Positions 26,301-36,900 of a DNA stretch of 64,000 nt are shown piece by piece (the first letter of the stretch is position 1; each line of letters starts with the position of its first letter). The stretch comes from Rotaria sp. Silwood1 (lineage: Eukaryota > Rotifera > Eurotatoria > Philodinida > Philodinidae), in assembly GCA_905250075.1 (NCBI GenBank), contig CAJNOP010000080.1, positions 124,001 through 188,000 on the forward strand. Reading direction: 5' to 3'. Position numbers and translations under genes: made by a program. The notes under the pieces are model-generated. The model worked only from the letters and a program-made list of their open reading frames with translations. It was not told where the DNA came from and did no database searches.

Positions 26301-27799
26301 AAATATTTCTATCTGATAACTGTTTATTTTCAATAACTTTTCTTATTCATATACAATTAACAAAAAAATAACAAATGTGTATCAACAAAAAATAGACTAT
26401 TGATTTATTCTTAATCACATCGTAATTTAATCATCACAAATATTATTTTCTTTTTCATCATCGACTTCGAAAATGACATTACCAAGATCATCTTGCGATA
26501 CATCATTATTTTCTCTTCCTTCCCTCAAATAGAAAATAAAAAAAAACTATAAATAAATATTAAGGTTATTTACAACAAAAAAACGAACGATTTATCAATA
26601 AATAATCTCCATATTTATCTATAATTTTTTTGATTTTCTATTTGGGTGAGGGGAGGGGGACACTTTACTATAAGAGGAACATTCTCTCTATATGATGAAC
26701 ACTATGTTGGACTATACATTTTCTAATTACACAGTGGAACAGTTTTTTAAGGAAAAAGCACACCAGCTTGAATGTATAGTGCATATACGCAGGAACACCT
26801 GCTTAACCAATGCCAACAAGCACAACAAAACAGAAAAAGAAAATAAGTGAAGCATTATGTAACAGCGTCGCGATGCGCAAAACGTGATGTTGCGAGAAAC
26901 TGGTATACATATATGCCAATGACACTTTCGCATAGATGAACAGAGCCTTAGAAAATCTTATGGGAACTATGGGAATGGGAACGTGGGAATGGGAACAAAA
27001 AATTTTTTCTAGGGAATGGGAAAAAGGGAATGGGAACAAAAATTTTTTTTAGGGAATGGGAAAAAGGGAATGGGAACCAAAATTTTTTATTTAGGGAATG
27101 GGAATAGGGAATGGGAATCAGAAAAAGTCGTTCCCGCAGGATACTAGTATTCACACAATCAATGATCTTACTTTAAACATCGAATGATATATTGCTTGAA
27201 AAAAAAAAGAAAATTTAAGTATATTTTGACTTTTCTTTGTTTTTTTTTCAACCGTTCTTGAATGGTAAATTTAATAAATATTTTTATTAATTTCTTTTTT
27301 TTTTTTGTTTTCAATGAAGATAAGTTAATTAAAGAGAAATCTTACCTGCCATTCGAAATGGCATAAAGATTTTATGTCCTGTGTCAGGATGAAGAATAGC
27401 CTAATAATAAATTTATAAAATATTAATAATACAAAAAAAATAATATATATAATGAAAATGAAACCTAACTTGTACGGTTTTTTGTGCTTCCCATAAATCT
27501 TTGTCAGTAGTACCTGATGGTAAAGTTTTCGATTGATGTTGTTCGAGTAATTGACGACATTCATTTAATTTCGACTAAGGAAAAAATAAAATAAAGTTAT
27601 TACTAATGTAAATACTAATAATTGGATTTACATTGTTAACAAATAATGTTCTTGGATCAATAATATTCATAAAATGTAAAAATCGTCCCCAATAAGTATT
27701 CTAATTAAGTAATCGATTTAATTTAATTAAAAATACGACAATAATTAAGCTTACAAGATCATAACGGCTTTTGCCTAATTCAAATGGTGGATAAGACAT
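23331..27799 (-). CDS. SFXN5: Sideroflexin-5, mitochondrial inner-membrane carrier
   Basis: Eleven exons keep the frame: 27799-27755, 27700-27632, 27574-27470, 27400-27346, 25909-25816, 24364-24256, 24206-24116, 23929-23814, 23746-23661, 23589-23475 and 23408-23331. They encode 320 residues (human SFXN5: 340). Family marks are the N-terminal [17 protein letters not shown], then [27 protein letters not shown] and [18 protein letters not shown]. The last is the SFXN5-type version of the sideroflexin asparagine-rich motif. Later come [24 protein letters not shown] and a YNKGL C terminus. Sideroflexins transport small metabolites (serine for SFXN1; citrate suggested for SFXN5) across the inner mitochondrial membrane. 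Introns 4 and 5 are large (1.4 kb each); one carries a hAT element and the other a large inverted repeat. Its start is 135 bp from the divergent glutathione peroxidase start. Confidence 0.93.
24819..25382. repeat. Large imperfect inverted repeat in SFXN5 intron
   Basis: The left arm (about 24819-25060) matches the reverse complement of the right arm (about 25145-25382). Landmarks are TTATCTCAT / ATGAGATAA at the outer ends, GTTTTATCATTAAGAAA against its diverged partner, a shared AAAATGACCTTGTTT and CATACATTTTAGC / GCTAAAATGCATG at the inner ends. The loop is about 80 bp. Identity is roughly 75% with indels. A transcript of the intron would fold into a hairpin of more than 200 bp. No open frame of note. 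Confidence 0.65.
26093..27146. mobile_element. Non-autonomous hAT-type transposon with 8-bp target duplication
   Basis: The element lies in SFXN5 intron 4. It is flanked by the perfect direct repeat GTATTCAC (26085-26092 and 27147-27154). Its ends are inverted repeats: TAGTGTCCTGCGGGAACGAC on the left and the same with one mismatch (TAGTAT...) read inward on the right. An 8-bp duplication plus TAG-starting termini are hallmarks of the hAT superfamily. Just inside each end are arrays of GGGAATGGGAA-type repeats: a tandem unit of about 60 bp on the left (26160-26250) and about three copies of a ~45-bp unit on the right (26985-27115). No transposase is present, apart from a possible last-exon remnant on the minus strand at 26427-26523. 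The preserved duplication and termini suggest recent insertion. Confidence 0.85.
26427..26523 (-). pseudogene. Possible C-terminal exon remnant of a hAT transposase
   Basis: Inside the hAT element, an acceptor-like TTTGAG precedes an open frame of 31 residues ending in TAA. It includes [18 protein letters not shown] and the acid terminus NNICDD. Acidic C termini are common in hAT transposases. The codon pattern is unlike the surrounding low-complexity sequence. This is suggestive only; no dimerisation-domain motif is visible. Confidence 0.3.
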
Positions 27800-27934
27800 T
27801 ATTATCTAAAAAAAGCAAATAAATAATCATTGCGTTGCTACGTGCCTCTTTTATTTTCATATAAACTTCTTTTCGTTCTTTTTCTTTTCTTTTCTTTGCT
27901 TTGCACAAAGAAGAACAGTGAAAAAAAAAAATAA
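27800..27934. promoter_or_regulatory. Compact bidirectional promoter, SFXN5 / glutathione peroxidase
   Basis: Only 135 bp separate the two divergent start codons, so both genes must share this promoter or have very short 5' UTRs. The segment is T-rich on the plus strand. No individual binding site is claimed. Confidence 0.55.
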
Positions 27935-28772
27935 ATGTTGTCGTTACCTACCACTACGGTCAAGGATAGAGACTCAAATGATAACAACGAACAGAAGAAA
28001 AATCTACAACAACAACAACAACAACAACGAGATTTCATTACAAATCTACTTAAACATTATTCAACAGTTGGACTTGATATGAATTTTTGTAAAACAAAAA
28101 AATAGTCTCTTTTTACTTCAGATAAAATTCGATGTTTTTTTTTTTATTACTTTGATAGTCAAAGATAAAAATAATCGTGTACCATTTACACGTTGTCGTA
28201 CATGTGAACATACACGTACTATTTATGATTTTGAACTTGAAAATCTTGATTTAGAAAAACAATCATTATCAATATATAAAAATAAATTATGTTTAATTGT
28301 TAATGTAGCTACATATTGACGTGTTACATCTCAATATATACAATTGAATGCATTACAAGAAGAATTTTTTAAAACAAATCAATTTACTATTCTTGCTATA
28401 TCATGTAATCAATTTGGTTATCAAGAACCAGCTGAAACAAAAGATGAATTATTAAATGGTTTAAAATATATTCGACCAGGAAATAATTTTATTCCAAAAT
28501 TTCCTTTATTTTGGATAATTGATGTTAATGGTAAAAATCAACATCCATTATATGAATATATGAAATCTTGTATACCATCAACAAAAAAATTTTTTGAAGA
28601 TCATACAAAAATTTTTTATGAATCACATCATTCAGATGATATACGATGGAATTTTGAAAAATTTCTTATCGATTCAAATGGACATCCAATAATGAGATTT
28701 GATAGTGATGCTGAACCATTATTTATTCGACAATTTATTGAAAAACTTCTTCAACTTAAACAATACATATAA
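27935..28772 (+). CDS. Selenocysteine glutathione peroxidase (GPx3/5/6-like), in-frame TGA
   Basis: Two exons (27935-28088 and 28159-28772) encode 255 residues if the TGA at 28318-28320 is read as selenocysteine. The context LIVNVATY-U-RVTSQYIQLN is the catalytic loop of the family, with U where animal GPx enzymes carry Sec. The frame stays open for 150 more codons with typical motifs: SCNQFGYQEPAE (catalytic Gln), LKYIRPG and RWNFEKFLID (catalytic Trp and Asn). The long loop and DVNG segment place it with the tetrameric extracellular-type GPx3/5/6 group rather than GPx4. The enzyme reduces hydroperoxides with glutathione or another thiol. The N terminus is unusual: it has seven consecutive Gln (CAA) codons and no clear signal peptide. 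A SECIS element is needed in the 3' region; candidates are discussed in the findings. Confidence 0.88.
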
Positions 28773-29145
28773 AATAAAAATCGAATAAAAGAAATTCTTT
28801 TTTTGTTTTGCGTTTTTATTCATCTTATTATTATTTTAATGATGACTTTTTTTGTAAACCAATTAGGACGAATAAGTCGGACAAAAAATGTTTTTATTTA
28901 ATCTATGTTTCTTCGCTGCATTCAATTCATAGATAAATAAAAACAAATAATAATGAGATGAATAAAAAAAATATTGAAAAAATAAACTAATGTGTAAAAT
29001 CTATTTTATCTGAACGATAAAAAATAAATGTCTGATTATTACTTTAAAAAAAAAAAAAGGTAAAGAAAAATAAATGACTAGATAAAAAACAAAAAAACGA
29101 TAACTGGCATAGGAACTAAAAAACTAAATATTAGACGTTGTTCAT
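28773..29145. other. Convergent 3' spacer, expected SECIS location
   Basis: This AT-rich spacer follows the glutathione peroxidase stop. Two stem-loop candidates exist. In 28839-28890, ATGA is followed by CTTTTTTTGT, then AAACC, with a pairing partner ACAAAAAATG, but the 3' GA of the SECIS quartet is not evident. In 28953-29014, ATGA is followed by GATGAA, an A-rich apical region, and TTTATC-TGA on the 3' side. Neither is certain by eye. Confidence 0.4.
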
Positions 29146-30638
29146 TCAATGAGATTGATTATTGTCGGTAGAGATTGTTGATTGCAAAAGTGGAGTAGCA
29201 ACAGCAGCACCTTCTTCTAATAACGTAGGAGCTAAATATAAATAAATAAAAATAATATTTCTTTATTTTCTTTCGAAACAAAATATTATTAAATTTCATA
29301 CTTCGTTTTTCATCTTTCATATCATTATGACGTTGATTTGAAATTCCACAACAAAAATAGCAAATTAATATAGAAAAAACATCAAATGATATGATCGTTA
29401 ATAAAACAGCAAGAAGAATTATTTTGGCCTGAAGTGATAATGACGGATGATTATGATCTATTAAATCATATAACATAGAAAAAAAAACAAATAGATATAC
29501 AATAAAATGTCATAAATAAAAGAAAACATACGATATTCACAATGAGCTTCATCAACATTATTCGGACAATTTTGAAATCGATCACAAAGAAGACTTCGAT
29601 CAATACAATATGTATCCGTAAAACAATCAAATCCACATAATGTAAACATTCCTATAAATTACAAATATTTAAAAAAAAAAAAAAATTTTTATTTCTTAAC
29701 TTACTTGTTTTTATTTTTAATGGTGTAACAATCATTGCAAATGGTGATAGAGGAAATTTTTCTCTTCGATCATAAATTATTGTTAATTTTTCAGTATCTA
29801 AATAATATTCACTACCATCTGTCACATTACAATCAATAAAAATCTTAAACAAAATCAACAAAAAAAAATATTCATTACTAGCTATAATTGAATAAGATAG
29901 GTGTAGACTGATCCGTTGAATCATCGCCACCAGTGGCTGCAGAATTTTTAAAAATGTGGTCACCAGTGCTCAAAGTGATTAAGCCACAACACGAGAATAG
30001 ATATTTGATTTTTAAGAATTTCCGAAGTCCTACATCTGATTTTTTTTTGTCAATAAGTTCTTTACTATTTCTTTTCATTTCAAAATTTCTTGAAATTAAG
30101 AAAAGTTTGAAAAAATTTTTAGCCACTGGTCAATGTATCAGTTCACATTTAGGATTGGGAATTTTTTTTTTTAATTACTTTTTCACCGGATTCAGATATA
30201 ATAGTAACATCTTCTGTTGAACATAATGGTGGTTTAAGTAAACGTATATAAAATCGTGTTGAAACGGCTATATTACCCATTTGAGATAAATTACGTGGTG
30301 CTGGAAAGCAACAACTTTGTAAATTCAATTCACATGTACCTGTCCATGGAGTTCTAAATAAATATAAATGAAATTATTAATTCAAAGAAAATTTTCTTTT
30401 TAAACATACCCAGCATATCGGACAACGCCTGCATCTGGTGTATATGTATTTCTTGGATTGCAATATGGTCCATAGATATTTTCAAGATTAACTAAAATAA
30501 AAACAAAGAGGAAATAATGAAAAAAAAACTTTATTCTAATAGTTAAACAAAAAAAAGAAAGGTTTTCTTACAATAAGTCACTTTAGCTGATATGGAAGTT
30601 AAACAATGTATTAAAAAAAGAGGAATTATAAACATCAT
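29146..30638 (-). CDS. Secreted-domain membrane protein with LDL-receptor class A module
   Basis: Seven exons agree in phase: 30638-30572, 30491-30410, 30353-30179, 29843-29705, 29651-29532, 29457-29302 and 29231-29146, giving 274 residues. A signal peptide (MMFIIPLFLIHCLTSISA) is followed by a Cys-containing extracellular region of about 150 residues with CUB-like features (cysteines paired around NIAVSTRFYIRLL). Next comes one LDLa repeat: CGFDCFTDTYC, LLCDRFQNCPNNVDEAHC, which has the calcium-binding D..N..D.DE arrangement. A transmembrane helix (AKIILLAVLLTIISFDVF) and a short cytoplasmic tail end the protein. It is probably a cell-surface type I membrane protein; ligand is unknown. The CUB assignment is weaker than the LDLa and membrane calls. 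Intron 3 contains a dispersed repeat. Confidence 0.78.
29888..30125. repeat. Dispersed intronic repeat, copy 1
   Basis: This part of an intron of the LDLa gene contains AGGTGTAGAC, CCACAACACGAGA and TTTGATTTTTAAGAATTTCC. Close counterparts (AGGTGTAAAC, CGCAACACAACAGA, TTTGATTTTTAAAAATTTCC) occur in the same order at 46147-46240 inside an EP400 intron. Both are followed by CATTTCAAAATTTCT. Confidence 0.5.
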
Positions 30639-30858
30639 CTGAAAAGCAAAACAAGATTTTTTCAATTTATTGAATATATCAATATGTAAATATCAATTTT
30701 ATTTATAAAAAATTCTTTTCTGATTTTTGTTAATCAGCATACAGTTTTTATACTTAAGTTTGAAGAAAGTATACATATAGTACAAAACAACAGCTAGAAC
30801 GCACCAAAATGACAAGTGAGGACGTTTTTTTTCTTTTGGATTGATTACACATATGGTT

Positions 30859-31041
30859 TCATTCACGACGAACATAAACAGATTTCGTAGAATCAATAAT
30901 CAATGGCGTTAATTCATTATATTGCTGAGATAAAACTTCGACTACATATCGAGCATTGGAATATTTCTTATCACCAGCATTTTCATCATTAAACGCATCT
31001 ATTATTTGATTTAGTTGAATTCTAAAATTTTTAACTAAATT
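30859..31041 (-). pseudogene. Orphan 3' exon, unidentified
   Basis: After an acceptor TTTAATAG, an open frame of 60 residues ends in TGA. It includes NLVKNFRIQLNQIIDAF, NARYVVEVLSQQYNEL and TPLIIDSTKSVYVRRE. Its codon use and amphipathic pattern look like real protein, unlike surrounding random frames. No partner exons were recognised upstream on this strand, so it is either the last exon of a gene I could not assemble or a relic. Family not recognised. Confidence 0.4.
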
Positions 31042-31138
31042 CTATTAAAAAAATTTAATTTCTTTTTAATTGAGTTTTTGTTTTTTCGCAAGATAAAAAC
31101 AATACGAATAACAATATTTCATTTTTAAAAACTATTAG

Positions 31139-31273
31139 TTGATAAAATAACAAGAAGAGTTACAGCAACTGGTATACCAACTGAAGATGAACCTAAATCA
31201 AAATATACTTTTAAATCATTTTATTCATATAAATTAGTAGCATATGATGATTACTATGTTCGTCATCACTAGT
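31139..31273 (+). pseudogene. Coding relic, unidentified
   Basis: After an acceptor CTATTAG at 31132-31138, the frame reads DKITRRVTATGIPTEDE and then KSKYTFKSFYSYKLVAYDD before TAG. It looks protein-coding but has no visible start or partner exon. It lies opposite in strand to the orphan exon at 30859-31041. Family not recognised. Confidence 0.3.
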
Positions 31274-31489
31274 CGATGTTCTACAAGAAAGGAAAACGAT
31301 ACTTGTTCACGATTCAAGATAACAAGAAATCTTGTCGTAATGATACAAAAAAAAAATAAGAACATGGAAACAATATACAGGATATCCAAGTTCACTTGAA
31401 ATTTAGAGAAGATTCTTTGTTTTTCGAATAAAAGATTGTTATTGGACGTTCAAGCAAAGTAACGCATGATTTATAGGCACAATAAAGTC

Positions 31490-31785
31490 TAGTGTTCTTA
31501 AGAATTACTCGGAACCGGAACCTCGGTTCCGATGACTCAATATAAAAAAAAGAAATTGATTCTTATTAGTAAAAATGAGAAAAAATAGGTTCCGGTTACT
31601 AAAATTAAGAAAAAATAGTTCCGGTTCAGTTCTCAAAATTTCACACGTAACCGAAACCATTCAATTACCAGATAGATTCGAATATTTAAAACATATTTTA
31701 AGAAATTTCTACTGTTGAATTGTTTTTATCTATCTGATGATTTAACGATTTCTGTTCAAGCTTTTTTTAGAATCACGGAACTCTA
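31490..31785 (+). mobile_element. hAT-like MITE copy 2
   Basis: It starts TAGTGTTCTTAAGAATTACT followed by CGGAACCGGAAC. Its right end, read inward, is TAGAGTTCCGTGATTCTAAA, which matches the left end of the copy at 12741 (TAGAGTTCGGCTGTTCTAAA). Length is 296 bp. An 8-bp target duplication is not evident, so the insertion is probably old. Confidence 0.5.
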
Positions 31786-32040
31786 ATATACACACACAGA
31801 ATTAATAGTCACCTTAAAGAGCCAAGATTTTACAGATATCTATGCTACAAGAACTTAGTTAGAAAAAAAACCTTTATAAAGAACCAAAATCAAATTAAAA
31901 GTGAGCATGTTTTGTCTGAAATTACCCAACTACGAACATTTGAATGTTAGTTATTCATTTCTACGCTACAACAGTTCATTTTTATTTAGAATGTATTTTA
32001 TTATGTCTATGGGCACTTACAATCGTGTTCAATTTAATTA

Positions 32041-32146
32041 GAAAGAATCATACAATTAATTAATAAAAATCTATTAAGACAAAGAACTTCAATAGTAAGG
32101 GAATATTTATCAGGTCTAGATGATGAAGATGGTGAACTATAAAAAC
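32041..32146 (+). pseudogene. Coding relic, unidentified
   Basis: After an acceptor TTTAATTAG the frame reads RIIQLINKNLLRQRTSIV and then REYLSGLDDEDGEL before TAA. The acidic C-terminal end and regular codon use suggest a decayed last exon. No donor partner was found and the family is not recognised. Confidence 0.25.
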
Positions 32147-33982
32147 TATAAATTTTAAAGTAAATAGATGGCTCCGATAATTTGTTTTTCTCCTTTTTTT
32201 TGCTTAATAATGTACATGTTAGATTTATAGTTTGACTGTAAAATTGTTTTGTTCTTTTTGCATGTTATGTGAAATAGGATGTATTGTTTTGGTACTATAC
32301 TTATCGATTACTTTATCGTGTACTTTGCTGAAAATCTGTAGTACATATGAAACAGTAATGACAAAAGATGATCATGATGATTTATAAAAAAGTTACACCT
32401 GAATCAGAAAGGAATTTAAAAAAAAGAGACTCAAACAAGAATTCACGAAAAAAAAAAAGATCGTACTAGTACAGCAATTCTTGACTAACACGTAAGATAT
32501 GATCTATATGATCTTGCTAGAATGTGAAGATCTGTTTTTTTTCTTTAGGCAAGAATCTTGCTTGCCAGTCAATAAAAACAAAAACATTGACTAGTGTTTA
32601 CATTAAAATATTGGATCAATACATGAAGAAGCTGCGAAATTAATGAATGTGTATATTCGCACTAAAATTGTAAATTATTCATCATTATTCAATAAAACTA
32701 GTAAGATCTTGTTTATTTTGAATATCCCTATGAGACATTATATTATATACCTCTTCTTCACCATCTTGGCATCCTCATACGCTCTCTAAATAAATGAATA
32801 AGATTAATTTCGTGGATATTTCACTAGTAATTACATCTCTGTCTGTACATACATTACAAATTTGAAAAGAAAAACTATTGATAACTTACCCTTTGCAAAA
32901 GCGACAGTTTATACATTTATCGACTATTTTGACGTTAAATAGTTATATTTTATTTAAAGGTTATTTCGATCAAATGACTGGTATTATCGTTTCGAAATAA
33001 GTCATATGATCTTTGCTTTGCACTGATAGTGGTGCTATAAATATAAAACAAATATTTAACTAGTAATTAAGATACAATTCATGATAGTTACCTGCTTTAG
33101 TATAATACTATTCGATAGAGATCCGACTGTTACACTTGATGTATACTTTATTGTTCGAAGATAATATACAACAAACTTGTTTTACATATGTAACAATATG
33201 TACTGAACAACAATGGTTTTTTTTTCATGATTAATTTTTTGATGAAAAACTAACTAAATTATTAGATTTTTTTGTTGAATTGTATTATTATCAGTTATTC
33301 AACGATTTTTTTTTTCATTTGGATCAATATCAAGTAAAATATTTGAATAATCTAAAAAATAAAATTATATTTTCTTTTTTCCTTCCAATTTATTATTCAT
33401 CCACAAAACAATGTATTCCAACCAAGAGCATGAAAAAAAAAGAATGAAACAGACATTTAATATATGGGCATCGGTGGCAAAGTGAGTGCATAAGTATAAA
33501 GGCGAATAAACAGTCAACAAACAAGAGCATAAAAGATAAATAAAAATTATCATCGCATATATGTCTATGCTCAAGCCATACATATTTAGATCTATCAGGA
33601 TAAAAACAAAAGACATAAGAGAAAAAAATATTTGATTTGGCTCCATACATAACATACAGGGAAAAAAGTTAGTAAAAAGAATTATTTTAATATGTTTATG
33701 TACAATTACAGTATAGCACTACAGAACACAAAAAAAAAAAGAAAAAACGAACAAAAAAATAATAGTCACTGCAAGAATGAAATAAATTTTTATTTTTTTT
33801 ACGGAAAGAAAATATACATATAGAGAAAACGAGCAACGAAAAAATACAACCGGCTTAACACTTTGTGAATCCTTTTTTTTGTTTTTACGTTGTTTCGTTT
33901 TTTTTTTTTTTTTCTCTCAAAGCAAAACATCATCTCATACTTATAGATACTGTTCAACAAAAAAAAAAATAATAATGGAAGA

Positions 33983-36900
33983 CTAAAGATTATTTCTATC
34001 AATATAACTTCTTTGTATTGTTCTTCCATCAATTTGATGATTTGATTCAGAATTCATATTCATTCCAGTTGCTGCAACAACATTAGCATACTCAACATGT
34101 GAATCATTCGCTGAAATACGTTGTGCTTGATGAAGAATTTTTGTTTCAGAAAGTATAGCTCGTAATTGTGTATTTTCACGTTCAACACGAGCTAATTTAT
34201 CACTTAATTGTTTTATTTGTGCTTTATGTTGTTCTAAATTTCCTTCAAGTGTTTCAATATATTGTCGACGACGTTCTCGACAACGTCGTGCTGCTTCACG
34301 ATTACTATCACGAATTTGTTTTTTACGTTGATCATCAGATCCACTATTACCATTCGTTGTTGTAGTTGATGTTAATGTATTTGTTGTTGCTGTTGTTGTT
34401 GTTGTTGATGATGATGGAAAAGATGAACGAAAATTCATAACTGATGTAGGTATTGGTATTGGAACTGTTCGTTGTCGTTTTGCAGTTGATGATTGATCAG
34501 TTGATGTTACTTCATTTAATGTTGGTTGTGATATGATAGTTGTATTTGATTTTGTTAATGATGGAATATTATTACCTAATTATTGAGAATAAGAAAAACA
34601 AATAATAGAAATAATTTACCATAGAATTTCTATTAATGAAATAGACATTTATTAACTATTTCAGATTTGATTTAGAATTGAACTAATCGAAAATCATTCT
34701 AAACGGTTTAATTTATTAAATTATTTTTGTATCAATTATAAGAAATGCCTTCAATAATCATTTCTCATATTTCAACAAATTTGCAAGAGATATTACTATG
34801 TTACAGCTGTTTATATTACAGTATGATTTTACCAAAGATGGATATGTAATATTCTTCTAAAGCAAACAATAAAGTCATTTATTTCACATCTAATTTTTAA
34901 ATTCGAATTTTATGTTTCTTTGTAAATAATCTTCTCGTTTCGAAGTTTCTCGAAAATGATTCAATAAAAAATGATGAATTCTTTTAAGACAAATAGATCT
35001 CAAAAGATATCATCGATTCAAAATTCTCAGATACTGTCTTCAGAGAGATATGAAAGTTCTTCTCGATAAACTCTATCGTTCATTTTTTCGATCGGCATCA
35101 TTCTTTTAATGACAACTAGAATCAAACTGAACTGTGTGTTGTGTTTTTCTTTAAAAAATATCATTCCTAGAACTCAGAAGAAGCAAAATATTGGAGATAC
35201 CATCAAAAAATATGTTTTGTTTTCCAATGATACTAATTTTTCAAAAGCTACCGAATTTCGTAGGAACAGCCTTTTTAAAAATTATAATTAGAAGAACTTC
35301 ACATACAAAGCATAATTACAGTACGAGCTAATAACAAAGAGCTCTCATTTATATTTGCATGTGATAAAGAACACTTCGAAGCTATGGCAAAAATCACAAA
35401 AAAAAACAAAACTTGATTTTAGTATGTGCAACGGGATGAATGTTTCCTTAAGTCTACTCTTAGGAGTTTTTAAACAGAGAATAATGACCAATCTATAAAA
35501 TTTCTTGCAACTGATGAAGAACGATCAGTTTAATTCAACCGGTTCCGATTTAAAGAAAACTATTCCAAAATTTATTCGTATATCTAAAATAATTCTTCAA
35601 TATTCGTTTCCTTTTTTCTTATTTAGCAAACATCTAGTATTTTTTTGTTCAGATTATCTCTCTTAAATTATCGTCTGATTCATATAATAATTTGCTTAAA
35701 ATCATTAAATATTTTCTTATCAATGTCTCGCACATCTCTAATCTTAGCTTAAAAAAAGTACGAAATTAGTAAATATTATAAGAAGTTTGAAGTCAACTAC
35801 AGCAATAGAAAAGGTATATAAGACGAATTCATGTTAATGACATAGATTTCGTATGCTTGAAACAAATATTATTAATCTATTAAGATATTTTTTCAATAAA
35901 TTAAGTTCAATTTAATATCTTAAATACAGTGGACGTCAAAAATCTCGTATGACTTTTTTTGGTTTTCGTTCACATTTCAAAAATACATGACATAAATGCA
36001 AATTTCTTTTTACTTTCGGATAGCAAAGCTCGAGTACTATATCTATGCATATGTTTGAAATGAATAACCTTTGAATCGAAAATACAGGGAAAAAAAAACA
36101 AACTTCAGTACTGCGATAAAAACTACTCAAAAAAAAAGACAAAATAGTACGATTTTTATCAGTTATAGAAGTTTTACTATCAATGAGCTCTACAAAACTG
36201 TTTATATTAAAATTATTTAGAATCCTTTTCTGAGGCAAAAAAATTACAATAAAATTGTATTTTTATGCTTTTCTAGTATAAAAAAAAAATTCTCGACTTT
36301 TCATATAGAACAAATAAAATATGTGATTATTTTGTCCCAGAAAGGAGTTCTAAAAAAATTTAATATAGATAGTTTTGTAGAACTCGTTGAGATCTATCGA
36401 TTCATGTAAAAATATCAAACAAAACCGTATTCGATTTTCACATTACTAGAACCTTACTCAAAAGTCATATCAGCTTATCTTTTTTTTTTCTGTAGTTTTT
36501 GTCGTAGTACTGAAGTTTATTTTCTTTCTTGTATTTCAGATTCAAAGATTATTCATTTCAAACATATATATATATATATATATAGTAGTCGAGCTTCGCT
36601 ATCCGAAGGTAAAAAGAAATTTGAATTTTAGTCTAATCAATATTTGAAAGAGATAAATTTTCATATGATATCATATACAAATTAAATTCAATTGAAATAA
36701 ACTCACATCGAATTGAATGTTTAACAATGAAGAGAATATTTCAGATATCTTAATTATCTATGTAAAGATGATAGACTAGAAAAAAAACTCAAGAGAACAA
36801 TGATCGTTCTCCATTTCAAATTTTTCTAGTCTATAGATCATTTATCGATAGTCAAAGTCTAGAGTAAATCATTTCGAACAATACTGTTGTAAACATTTAT

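Larger units (their letters stand above)
30639..33982. other. Repeat- and relic-rich intergenic region
   Basis: A 3.3-kb stretch without a complete gene. It contains two short coding-like segments on opposite strands (30859-31041 minus and 31139-31273 plus), another at about 32041-32146 plus, and one hAT-like MITE (31490-31785). I see no intact gene linking them. Confidence 0.5.

Noticed and set aside
26803-27154. Minus-strand frames with repeated Phe-Pro residues
   Set aside because: Translation of the GGGAAT subterminal arrays of the hAT element; a repeat artefact rather than a proline-rich protein.
27995-28036. CAA repeat as a possible CRISPR-like or microsatellite array
   Set aside because: Simple trinucleotide run encoding Gln inside the glutathione peroxidase first exon.
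32880-32945. Minus-strand KCINCRFCKG next to a donor-like GGTAAG, zinc-finger-like
   Set aside because: A stop lies immediately upstream in frame and no acceptor precedes it.
35936-36238. Minus-strand open frame of 100 residues
   Set aside because: It coincides with the left arm of the inverted repeat and has no protein-like character.
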